Made by a program: the position numbers and the translations under genes. Below, in pieces: positions 17,615-24,841 of a stretch of 45,713 nt of DNA. The DNA comes from Pseudomonadota bacterium (GTDB taxonomy: Bacteria; Pseudomonadota; Gammaproteobacteria; Xanthomonadales; Rhodanobacteraceae). Positions within the stretch are counted from its first letter, which is position 1. Each line of letters begins with the position of its first letter. The notes below the pieces were generated by a model. The model was given only the letters and a program-made list of their open reading frames with translations. It was not told the DNA's origin and made no database searches. The stretch spans positions 1 to 45,713 of the forward strand of contig JAJXYE010000266.1 of assembly GCA_021780735.1 (NCBI GenBank), read 5' to 3'.

Positions 17615-19099
17615 TTACAGCAAGACGACATCAAACTGTTCCTGCGAATAATGCTCTTCAGCCTGAAAGCGTATGCTTTTGGAGATGAACTCTTCCAGTT
17701 CGGCCACGGCGCCGGACTCTTCCTCGAGGATCCGGTTCACTACCAGCGGGTTGGCCATGACCAGCAGTTTCTCCGCATTGAACTGGCGCACCGCCCGGGT
17801 GATTTCCCGAAAGATCTCGTAGGTCACCGTTTCGGCGGTTTTAAGCACGCCGCGCCCGTTGCAGGTGGCGCACGGCTCGCACAGCTGGCGCGCCAGGCTC
17901 TCGGTGGTGCGCTTGCGGGTCATCTCGACCAGGCCCAGCGCCGACATCGGGTAAACGGTGGTCTTGGCGTGGTCGCGAGCCAGACCCTTGTTCAGCATGC
18001 GCAGCACCTGGCGCTTGTGCTCCTCATCATTCATGTCGATGAAGTCGATGATGATGATGCCGCCCAGATTACGCAGCCGCAGTTGCCGCGCCGACGCCTG
18101 TGCCGCCTCCAGATTGGTGCGATAGACCGTCTCCTCCAGATTGCGGGTGCCGAGGTAGGCACCGGTATTGACGTCGATCGTGGTCATCGCCTCGGTCTGG
18201 TCGACGATGAGGTAGCCACCGGACTTCAAGGGCACCTCTTTCTTCAGCGCACGCTGCATCTCGTCCTCGACCCCGTACAGATCGAAGATCGGCCGCTCGC
18301 CATCGTAGTGCTCGATGCGGTCATCCAGTTGCGGCATGAACTTGTGCACGAACCGGGTGACCTTGTCGAAGGTCTCGCGCGAGTCCACCCGCACCTTCTC
18401 GATGTCGTCGTTGAGCATGTCGCGCAAGCTGCGCAGAGGCAGCGACAACTCCTCGTAGACCCGTTCGCCGACGCCGGCCTTGGCAATGTTCTCCTGCACC
18501 ACGCGCCAGACCTTGGTGAGATAGGCGACATCGAATGCCAGTGCCTCGGCGCTCTGCCCCTCGGCATTGGTGCGCACGATGTAACCCAACGGGTTGTCGC
18601 CGATCAGCTGGCTCATTACGTCCTTCAGGCGCTGACGCTCGACCTCGTCCTCGATGCGCGCCGATATGCCCAGGGTACGGGCATACGGCAGCAGCACCAG
18701 GTAGCGCGACGGAATCGACAGATGCGCCGAGAGCCGGGCCCCCTTGGTGCCAATCGGATCCTTCACCACCTGCACCACGATTTCCTGCCCCTCATGAACC
18801 AGTTCGCTGATCGAGGGAAGGTGACCATTGCCACTGCCGTTCGAGTCCACCGCGTCCGTGGCCAGTGCCGACGGCCGCACGATGTCCGAGGCATGCAAAA
18901 ACGCCGCGCGCTCCAGCCCGATCTCCACGAACACTGCCTGCATGCCGGGCATGACCCGCTGAACCCGGCCCTTGTAGACATTGCCGACATAACCTCGCCT
19001 GGAGGCACGCTCGACGTGTACTTCCTGCAACATGCCGTTCTCGACCACACCGACCCGGGTTTCGCGCGGGGTCACGTTGATCAGTATTTCTTCGCTCAC
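17615..19099 (-). CDS. rng: Ribonuclease G
   Basis: RNase G is an endoribonuclease of the RNase E/G family that matures 16S rRNA 5' ends and degrades some mRNAs. I start it at GTG 19099, which has GGGAG 6 bases upstream and gives 494 residues, close to the usual length; the track start at 19165 lacks support. The S1 RNA-binding domain is at about residues 30-120 (RRGYVGNVYKGRVQRVMPGMQAVFVEIG). The catalytic metal-binding region is GGYLIVDQTEAMTTIDVNTG and the later IIIIDFIDM. The zinc-link cysteines are in LCEPCATCNGRG. A good sigma70-like promoter lies just upstream, divergent from the two-component system. Confidence 0.96.
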   Translation of the reverse strand: MSEEILINVTPRETRVGVVENGMLQEVHVERASRRGYVGNVYKGRVQRVMPGMQAVFVEIGLERAAFLHASDIVRPSALATDAVDSNGSGNGHLPSISELVHEGQEIVVQVVKDPIGTKGARLSAHLSIPSRYLVLLPYARTLGISARIEDEVERQRLKDVMSQLIGDNPLGYIVRTNAEGQSAEALAFDVAYLTKVWRVVQENIAKAGVGERVYEELSLPLRSLRDMLNDDIEKVRVDSRETFDKVTRFVHKFMPQLDDRIEHYDGERPIFDLYGVEDEMQRALKKEVPLKSGGYLIVDQTEAMTTIDVNTGAYLGTRNLEETVYRTNLEAAQASARQLRLRNLGGIIIIDFIDMNDEEHKRQVLRMLNKGLARDHAKTTVYPMSALGLVEMTRKRTTESLARQLCEPCATCNGRGVLKTAETVTYEIFREITRAVRQFNAEKLLVMANPLVVNRILEEESGAVAELEEFISKSIRFQAEEHYSQEQFDVVLL

Positions 19100-19123
19100 T
19101 GCATACTCCCGGGACTGGGCATC

Positions 19124-19153
19124 TTTATAGCGGCTGCGCAGGCGAACTGTCGA
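19124..19153 (-). promoter_or_regulatory. Candidate sigma70 promoter of rng
   Basis: Minus-strand TCGACA (5/6 to the -35 consensus) and TATAAA (5/6 to the -10) are separated by 18 bases. The predicted start point near 19117 would give an 18-base leader ending in the GGGAG ribosome site of the GTG start, which fits the chosen rng start. Confidence 0.6.
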
Positions 19154-19226
19154 TGCATACCGCACGCCACGGCATATCGGCGAGCCACTTGCTTTAGGCT
19201 TGGGTCATGCTCAGACGAGGCCGCTC

Positions 19227-19892
19227 ATGAAATTGCTGCTAGTGGAAGACTCCGATCGCCTGCGCCAGACCCTGCAGCACGGCCTGCAGGGCGCCGGCTT
19301 TACCGTCGATGCCGCCAGCGATGGCGTGGAAGCCTGCGCCTTCCTGGGCAGTTATGGCTACGAGCTGGTGGTGCTGGATCTGATGCTGCCGCGACTGGAC
19401 GGCATCGGCGTCCTGCGCAGTCTGCCCACCGGCGGCCAGCGCCCGCGGGTGCTGGTGCTGTCCGCGCGCGATCAGGTCGCCGACCGGATCGAGGCACTCA
19501 ATGCCGGCGCCGACGACTACATGGTCAAGCCTTTCTCCTTCGACGAACTGGTCGCGCGGCTGCACGCACTGGCGCGGCGGCCGCAGGAGGCGCAGCCATT
19601 GATACTCAGCCACGGTTCACTGGCCTGGGATCCGCGCTCGCACAGCGCCAGCGTGGATGGCCAGCCGCTGCCCCTGACTCCCCGGGAGTTCGCTGTTCTG
19701 GGCCTGCTGCTGCGCCATCGCGGCCGCGCATTCAGCCGGATGGACATCCTTGAGCGCACCGCCGGCAGCGACAGCGAGGTGTCCGACCGCAGCGTCGAAG
19801 TGCTGGTGTTCGGCCTGCGCCGCAAGCTCGACGCGGCCGGCTTGATCGGCCTGATCGAAACCCGCCGTGGCGCGGGCTATCTGATTCCGTGA
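19227..19892 (+). CDS. OmpR-family response regulator
   Basis: A 221-residue two-component response regulator. The receiver domain (about residues 1-115) shows the acidic pair E7-D8, the phospho-acceptor D51 in VVLDLMLPRLDG, and the conserved Lys in DYMVKPFSFDEL. The C-terminal winged-helix DNA-binding domain reads LTPREFAVLGLLLRHRGRAFSRMDILE...DRSVEVLVFGLRRKL...IETRRGAGYLI. I chose ATG 19227 (GAGG 7 bases upstream) rather than the track start at 19200. The sensor kinase follows 13 bases later, so the two form one operon. The target genes cannot be told from sequence. Confidence 0.94.
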   Translation: MKLLLVEDSDRLRQTLQHGLQGAGFTVDAASDGVEACAFLGSYGYELVVLDLMLPRLDGIGVLRSLPTGGQRPRVLVLSARDQVADRIEALNAGADDYMVKPFSFDELVARLHALARRPQEAQPLILSHGSLAWDPRSHSASVDGQPLPLTPREFAVLGLLLRHRGRAFSRMDILERTAGSDSEVSDRSVEVLVFGLRRKLDAAGLIGLIETRRGAGYLIP

Positions 19893-19905
19893 TTGCCGCG
19901 TCACG

Positions 19906-21342
19906 ATGAAACTGGCCTCGCTATCCGCGCGCATCACCACCTTGCTGGTCGTGACCAGTCTGCTGGTGCTCGGTGGCGGCGCCAAAATGATGGATTGGCG
20001 CGTAGATCACGAACTGGAGAGCCGCTTTCGGGAGAACCTGCTGACCCAGGCCAACGCCTTGAGCACGATGTTCCAGCTGGAAGAGGGCGAAACCCCGGAC
20101 ACGGCGCCGATCCGCCCGCACGCAAGTGTGCTCGGTGGCGACAGCCCGACCTATTATGAGGTGCGCTGCGACGGCACCCCGGTGCTGCGCAGCACACCGG
20201 CGCCGCCAGTGCTTCCGCCCGGTTGGCCGGGCAGGGCAGACAGTCAGCCGGGTTTCAGCAGTCTGCGGCATGCCGGCAGGCGGCTGGGCGCTGTCCAGTT
20301 CAGGTTCGTTGCCGCTGCCGCTGCCGGTTCGCATGACAATCCACCGACCGTTGCATCATCCGGCCAGCATCCCGCGCCCCGTCGCTGCGTGCTGTTGTTC
20401 GAGCAGGATCGCGCCACGACCGACGCTATCCTGCTGGCGATCGACTGGATTCTGCTGCTGAGCCCGGCGCTCGCCCTGCTGATTGCACTGGTGGCCGTGC
20501 CATTGATCGTGCGCCGCGGGCTGCGCCCGATGAGTGCGCTGGTCGACCGCATGCGCGACATCGGCCCCAATGCACCCGGCCAACGCCTGACCGCCAGCGG
20601 CATGCGCGAGCTCGATCCGCTGGTGGCGCGCTTCAATGACGTGCTCGAGCGGATGGACGAAGGACTGGCCCGCGAGCGCCAGTTTGCCAGCGGGCTTGCC
20701 CACGAGACGCGTACCAGGCTGGCCGAGCTGCGCGTGCTGACCGAGGTGGAGTCACGCTACCCGAGCGGTCGCGAGCTGTCCGACGTGCTCGGCGAAGTCG
20801 GCCAGATCGGCCGCGAGCTCGAAGCCACGGTGACCGCCCTGCTGTTGTTGACCCGCCTGCAGTCCGGCCTGGAACAATCCCGGCCGCAAGCCGTCGCCTT
20901 GCCCGCCTGGCTGGAACGCCAATTGCAGCGGCAGCAGGCTGTGGTTGCCGATCGGGGCATATCCCTGCGCCTGGCTGGCACGCCCCCGGCATGGTTGTTC
21001 ACCGACCCGGCGCTGCTGGAAGTGGTGGTCGGCAACCTGCTGGGCAATGCGTGCTGCTATGCGCCAACCGGTGACAGCGTGAACGTGCAACTGCAGGCGA
21101 ACGGCATGGACATCAACAACGCGGCCCAGGATTTGAGTGCCGACGATCTGCCGAATCTGGGCCAACGCTTCTGGCGCAAGCAATTGCCGCACGTCGGCCA
21201 TGCCGGGCTGGGCCTGGCGCTGGCGCATGCTGCAGCCGAGGCGCTGCAATTGCGTCTCACTTTCTGCCTGGATACCAGCCAGCGACTGCACGCCACACTT
21301 TCCTGGCCACCAGAAATGACCCGACGGATGCACGAATCGTGA
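19906..21342 (+). CDS. Sensor histidine kinase
   Basis: A 478-residue membrane kinase. The first membrane helix is at about residues 8-26 (ITTLLVVTSLLVLGGGA), then a periplasmic sensor region of about 150 residues and a second helix (ILLLSPALALLIALVAVPLIV). HAMP follows, then the dimerisation/phospho-acceptor helix with His266 in GLAHETRTRLAEL. The ATP-binding domain has the N-box as NLLGNACCYAP and a G-rich HVGHAGLGLALAHAAAEAL. The usual HE(L)RTP motif is altered: Thr and Arg occupy the common Leu and Pro positions. The N-box lacks the usual second Asn, and the ATP domain looks short. It overlaps the next gene as GTGA. Confidence 0.93.
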   Translation: MKLASLSARITTLLVVTSLLVLGGGAKMMDWRVDHELESRFRENLLTQANALSTMFQLEEGETPDTAPIRPHASVLGGDSPTYYEVRCDGTPVLRSTPAPPVLPPGWPGRADSQPGFSSLRHAGRRLGAVQFRFVAAAAAGSHDNPPTVASSGQHPAPRRCVLLFEQDRATTDAILLAIDWILLLSPALALLIALVAVPLIVRRGLRPMSALVDRMRDIGPNAPGQRLTASGMRELDPLVARFNDVLERMDEGLARERQFASGLAHETRTRLAELRVLTEVESRYPSGRELSDVLGEVGQIGRELEATVTALLLLTRLQSGLEQSRPQAVALPAWLERQLQRQQAVVADRGISLRLAGTPPAWLFTDPALLEVVVGNLLGNACCYAPTGDSVNVQLQANGMDINNAAQDLSADDLPNLGQRFWRKQLPHVGHAGLGLALAHAAAEALQLRLTFCLDTSQRLHATLSWPPEMTRRMHES

Positions 21343-22037
21343 CGGACACCGCCGAACGCAAACCCATCCTGCTCGCCTGGAGCGGCGGCAAGGACTGCCT
21401 GCTGGCGCTGCAACGACTGCTCGCCGATCCGCACTGGCAGGTGGTTGGATTGCTCACCACGGTCAACCGCAACTACCAGCGCGTGGCCATGCACGGTGTC
21501 CGCCTCGATGTGCTGCTGGCGCAGACCGAGGCACTCGGCCTGCCGCTGGTCGAGGTGTCGCTGGACTGGCCCGGCAGCAACGAAGCGTACGAGCAGGCGC
21601 ATGCGCAGGCACTGATCGAGGCACGCATGCGCTGGCCGGGCATCCGTCATTGTGCATTCGGCGACCTGTTCCTGCAGGACGTGCGCGACTACCGGGTGCG
21701 TCAGCTTGGTCGCGACAATTGGCGCGCGGTCTTCCCGCTGTGGGGCGAGGACACCGCTGCGCTGTCGCGGCGCTTCGTCAGTGAAGGTCACCGCGCGATG
21801 CTGTGCTGCGTCGACATCCAGCAACTCGATGCCCGCTGGTGCGGCCGCCAATATGATGCTGCGTTGCTGGATGCGCTGCCGGCCGGGGTCGATCCCTGTG
21901 GCGAGCGCGGCGAATTCCACACGCTTGCTCATGCCAGCCCGCTGTTCCGCCAGCCGCTCAGGCTGCGCCGCGGTGAGTCGGTGCTGCGCGACGGGCGCTT
22001 CCAGTTCACCGATTTTCTTCTCGACGAGCATGCCTGA
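21339..22037 (+). CDS. Dph6-like ATP pyrophosphatase (adenine nucleotide alpha hydrolase)
   Basis: A 232-residue protein with the PP-loop ATP pyrophosphatase motif LLAWSGGKDCLLAL near its start and the family segments GVRLDVLLAQTEALGLPL and PCGERGEFHT. Eukaryotic and archaeal members (Dph6) amidate diphthine on elongation factor 2, which bacteria do not have, so the bacterial homologue acts on some other substrate that is not established here. The GTG start overlaps the kinase stop (GTGA), and the end overlaps mug by 8 bases. It therefore appears to be carried in the same transcript as the two-component system. Confidence 0.88.
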   Translation: MTDTAERKPILLAWSGGKDCLLALQRLLADPHWQVVGLLTTVNRNYQRVAMHGVRLDVLLAQTEALGLPLVEVSLDWPGSNEAYEQAHAQALIEARMRWPGIRHCAFGDLFLQDVRDYRVRQLGRDNWRAVFPLWGEDTAALSRRFVSEGHRAMLCCVDIQQLDARWCGRQYDAALLDALPAGVDPCGERGEFHTLAHASPLFRQPLRLRRGESVLRDGRFQFTDFLLDEHA

Positions 22038-22584
22038 TCACGCGGAACGCCTGGTGCTGCCCGACGTACTGCAGGCCGGTCTGGCCCTGGTGTTCTGTGG
22101 CACGGCTGCCGGCAAGCGCTCGGCCGCCGAGGGCGCCTACTACGCCCATCCCGGCAACCTGTTCTGGCGCGCCTTGTTCGAGGCCGGGCTGACCCCGCGC
22201 CAGCTGGCGCCAGCGGAGTTCCCGCTGCTGCCCCGCTACGGCATCGGCCTCACCGATCTGGCCAAGCACCATAGCGGCAACGACAGCGAGCTGCCGCGCA
22301 CGGCATTCGACGTACCCGGCCTGATCGACCGGATCGGGCAGCATCGCCCGCCATGGCTGGCCTTCACCAGCAAAAACGCCGCCCGCGCCGCGCTCGGCCG
22401 CGCGGTCGACTACGGTACGCAGCGGGAGACCTTCGGCAATACACAACTGTTCGTGCTGCCCTCGCCCTCGGGACAGGCACGCGGACACTGGAGTCTGCAA
22501 CCGTGGCTGGAACTGGGCCTGATCTACCGCGCGACCTGCACGACAGCGGCGGCAATCGACGCGGAACGCGATGCCGTCAGGTGA
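22030..22584 (+). CDS. mug: Mug-type mismatch-specific DNA glycosylase
   Basis: A 184-residue member of uracil-DNA glycosylase family 2 (Mug/TDG), which excises uracil or thymine from G:U and G:T mismatches. The family layout is clear: LALVFCGTAAGKRSA, YYAHPGNLFWRALFEAGLTPRQLAP, GIGLTDLAKHHSGND, PWLAFTSKNAARAAL and FVLPSPSGQARGHWS. E. coli Mug has GINPG at the first motif with a catalytic Asn; here it is GTAAG, so the Asn position is Ala26. Some Mug relatives use an acidic residue elsewhere, and Asp in GLTDL or SGND is a candidate. It overlaps the Dph6-like gene by 8 bases. Confidence 0.88.
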   Translation: MPDHAERLVLPDVLQAGLALVFCGTAAGKRSAAEGAYYAHPGNLFWRALFEAGLTPRQLAPAEFPLLPRYGIGLTDLAKHHSGNDSELPRTAFDVPGLIDRIGQHRPPWLAFTSKNAARAALGRAVDYGTQRETFGNTQLFVLPSPSGQARGHWSLQPWLELGLIYRATCTTAAAIDAERDAVR

Positions 22585-22619
22585 TCCGCCACGTTCCTTG
22601 GCAGTGGTCAGCCACGGCC

Positions 22620-23909
22620 TCAGTCGATCGGCGTATGCCGGTACCTGCTCACATCCTCGGGTCGCACCACCCCGGCATGGTTCGTCCATGCGCGGCGGAT
22701 GTAGCTGACCACCGCCGATACCTCGCTGTCGCTCAGTTGCTGGGCGAACGGCGGCATGGAATAGGGTCGTGGATTGGCTGCAGTCAGTGGCGTGAAGCCG
22801 CCGAGCAGCACCATTCGCGTCGCATTCATCCCGCTCGGCTCGGTCACCGAGGAATTGCCATCCAGCGGCGGATAGACTCCGGCGACACCGCTGCCATCCT
22901 TGCGGTGGCATGCCGCGCAGTGCTGGCTGTAGACCTTTTCGCCCTGCTCGATCACCGCCGCCGCAACGGGCGCTGACTTCTGCTCGGCTGCCGCCGCTCG
23001 TGGCGGCAACGAGGCGAGGTAGGTCGCCATGGCCTGCAGGTCATCCCTGCTGATGTGCTGGGTGCTGCCCACGACCACATCGGCCATCGGCCCAAACGCT
23101 GCGCCTTTTGCCGACAGACCGGTTTGCAGGAGGTCGACAACATCCTGCTCACTCCAGCCCTGCAGACCGCCGTTGCTCTGCATGCTCAGATCCGGCGCGT
23201 ACCAGTTCTGCATGGGGATCTGGCCACCGCTGAGATGCTCATTCTGCGGCGTCCCGCCGAGCGAGTCGCGCGCTGCGTGGCACTCATTGCAGTGCGCCGG
23301 CCCCTGTACCAGATAGGCGCCCCGATTCCACTGCGGCGATCGCTTCGGATCGGGCTTGAACACACCTTCCTTGAAGTACAGCGCGCGCCACCCGAGCAGA
23401 CTGCGGCGTATGCTGTAGGGGAACGCAAGCGACGAAGCCGTGGCGGCCTGACGAATCGGTGGCAATGACTTCAGGTAGGCGAACATCGCCAGCGCATCGT
23501 CGCGATTCACCTTGGTGTAGGAGGTGTAGGGGAACGCCGGGTAAAACAGTTCGCCGTGACGTCCCCGGCCGGCATGCAGCGCCTGCCAGAAATCCTCGAA
23601 ACTCCAGTTGCCCAGTCCGGTTTCGGGATCCGGCGTGATATTGGGCACGGGAATGTCGCCAAACGGCGTTGCCAATGCGCGGCCACCCGCCAGCGCCGCG
23701 CCACCCTGCGCGGTGTGGCAACCGGCGCAATCACCGACGGTGACCAGGTATTCGCCCTTGGCGATCAGTGCCGGATCACGCAGCGTCGAGGCAGCGAACT
23801 TGCTCATCGCTGGCGATGTCGGCTGATGGCGACCACCGAAAAACAGCCAGACCAGCAACAGCACCATCAGCACCACGACCCACAGCGCCAGCCGACGCAG
23901 CCATTTCAT
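22620..23909 (-). CDS. Membrane-anchored triheme cytochrome c
   Basis: A 429-residue cytochrome with three CXXCH haem-binding motifs: CAGCH (C61-H65), CNECH in the middle and CAACH in the C-terminal third. The N-terminus (KWLRRLALWVVVLMVLLLVWLFFGG) is an uncleaved membrane anchor, placing the haems in the periplasm. The layout matches cytochrome subunits of membrane-bound alcohol, aldehyde or gluconate dehydrogenases, which pass electrons to the respiratory chain. No dehydrogenase gene is adjacent, so its donor is unknown. I start at ATG 23909, which overlaps the stop of the upstream diheme cytochrome as ATGA. Confidence 0.9.
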   Translation of the reverse strand: MKWLRRLALWVVVLMVLLLVWLFFGGRHQPTSPAMSKFAASTLRDPALIAKGEYLVTVGDCAGCHTAQGGAALAGGRALATPFGDIPVPNITPDPETGLGNWSFEDFWQALHAGRGRHGELFYPAFPYTSYTKVNRDDALAMFAYLKSLPPIRQAATASSLAFPYSIRRSLLGWRALYFKEGVFKPDPKRSPQWNRGAYLVQGPAHCNECHAARDSLGGTPQNEHLSGGQIPMQNWYAPDLSMQSNGGLQGWSEQDVVDLLQTGLSAKGAAFGPMADVVVGSTQHISRDDLQAMATYLASLPPRAAAAEQKSAPVAAAVIEQGEKVYSQHCAACHRKDGSGVAGVYPPLDGNSSVTEPSGMNATRMVLLGGFTPLTAANPRPYSMPPFAQQLSDSEVSAVVSYIRRAWTNHAGVVRPEDVSRYRHTPID

Positions 23910-24652
23910 GCGCCGTCTCCACTGGCGCCCAGCACGCCGCAAGGCAAGGGTGGCGTCACCGAACCTGCCGCCTGCGCTTTCGTATCAACCGGCGGCTGGC
24001 GACTGGCCAGCGCTGCTGCCACCGCCGTGATGTCGGATGCGCCGAGCCGGTTGGCGACCACCGCCATGCAATCCGGCGCCAGCGCAGCGCGGGTGTGCGT
24101 GCGCCACGAGCCCAGCTGCGCACTGATGTAGTCATAGGGCAGCCCGACCAGACCCGGCGTGGAGGGTTGCACCCCGGTCAGCTGACTGCCATGGCAGCTG
24201 GCGCAGGCAGGAATATGACGCGCCGCATCACCCTTGCTGACCAGTTGCTCGCCACGCAACAAGGTCGCGGCGGAAACCGGCGGCAGCGGCGAGCGGGTAA
24301 AGGGCACCTGCTGCGCGGCGAAATATCCCGCGATCTCCTGCATGTAGGCTGGGCTCAACTGGCGCAGGGTGTATTCCATCGGTGCGTACTTGCGCAGCCC
24401 GTTCTGGAAATTCTGCATCTGGCGCACCAGGTAGGCGGCCGGCTTGCCTGCCAGGCGGGGAAAGTAGCCGCTGCCCGGCGTACCCTCACCATGCACCCCG
24501 TGACATGACGTGCATGCGGCGATCCGCTGCTGCAGCGTGTCGGGTATGGCCGGCGCACTGGCGGCACGCGCCGGCCAGCCGAGCAGTTGCACGAGGGCAC
24601 AAAGGACAGTGGCGCCGAAGAATGTGGCAAGGCGATGCTGGGCACGGATCAT
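23906..24652 (-). CDS. Diheme cytochrome c (c4-like)
   Basis: A 248-residue periplasmic cytochrome with two CXXCH motifs, CTSCH (about residue 48) and CASCH (about residue 150), in two similar halves as in cytochrome c4. Each half has a follow-on segment of the FPRLAGKPAAYLVRQMQNF and TPGLVGLPYDYISAQLGSW type. A signal peptide is visible (FFGATVLCALVQLLGWPARA) with likely cleavage after ARA. ATG 24652 was chosen over the track start at 24733, which adds an implausible lead. It is coupled to the triheme cytochrome by an ATGA overlap, so the pair probably forms one electron-transfer module. Confidence 0.9.
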   Translation of the reverse strand: MIRAQHRLATFFGATVLCALVQLLGWPARAASAPAIPDTLQQRIAACTSCHGVHGEGTPGSGYFPRLAGKPAAYLVRQMQNFQNGLRKYAPMEYTLRQLSPAYMQEIAGYFAAQQVPFTRSPLPPVSAATLLRGEQLVSKGDAARHIPACASCHGSQLTGVQPSTPGLVGLPYDYISAQLGSWRTHTRAALAPDCMAVVANRLGASDITAVAAALASRQPPVDTKAQAAGSVTPPLPCGVLGASGDGA

Positions 24653-24675
24653 CGGGCAATTATACGCAGGCGTGG

Positions 24676-24716
24676 CTGGAGCCATCGTGGCCGGGTCGCG
24701 ACAGGCCGGGCTCCAG
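24676..24716 (-). other. Hairpin in the leader of the cytochrome operon
   Basis: CTGGAGCC (24676-24683) and GGCTCCAG (24709-24716) are exact complements. An inner GGCC/GGCC pair extends the stem. It lies 24 bases upstream of the diheme cytochrome ATG and downstream of the DAHP synthase gene, so it may end one transcript or shape the leader of the next. Confidence 0.5.
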
Positions 24717-24794
24717 CAATCAGACCTGGCCACCGTTGGGCAGCCAAGTCGTCAGTGGCGATCCCGGCGTCGGTGGGGCAACAAGCGAAGCACA

Positions 24795-24816
24795 GGCGAA
24801 CGCCATGGCGTTCGCC
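24795..24816. other. 22-bp perfect palindrome after DAHP synthase
   Basis: GGCGAACGCCATGGCGTTCGCC is a complete palindrome centred on CCATGG, 25 bases past the stop of the DAHP synthase gene. As RNA it forms a strong stem, but no T-tract follows on the minus strand, so it is at best a weak terminator or an RNA 3'-end protector. Confidence 0.65.
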
Positions 24817-24841
24817 ACGCTGAACCCGATCCTGACCTCGC

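Noticed and set aside
16310-19753. 1147-residue plus-strand ORF
   Set aside because: It runs antisense to yhdP and rng, is rich in His/Gln/Arg, and has no recognisable domains. Long antisense frames are expected in GC-rich DNA.
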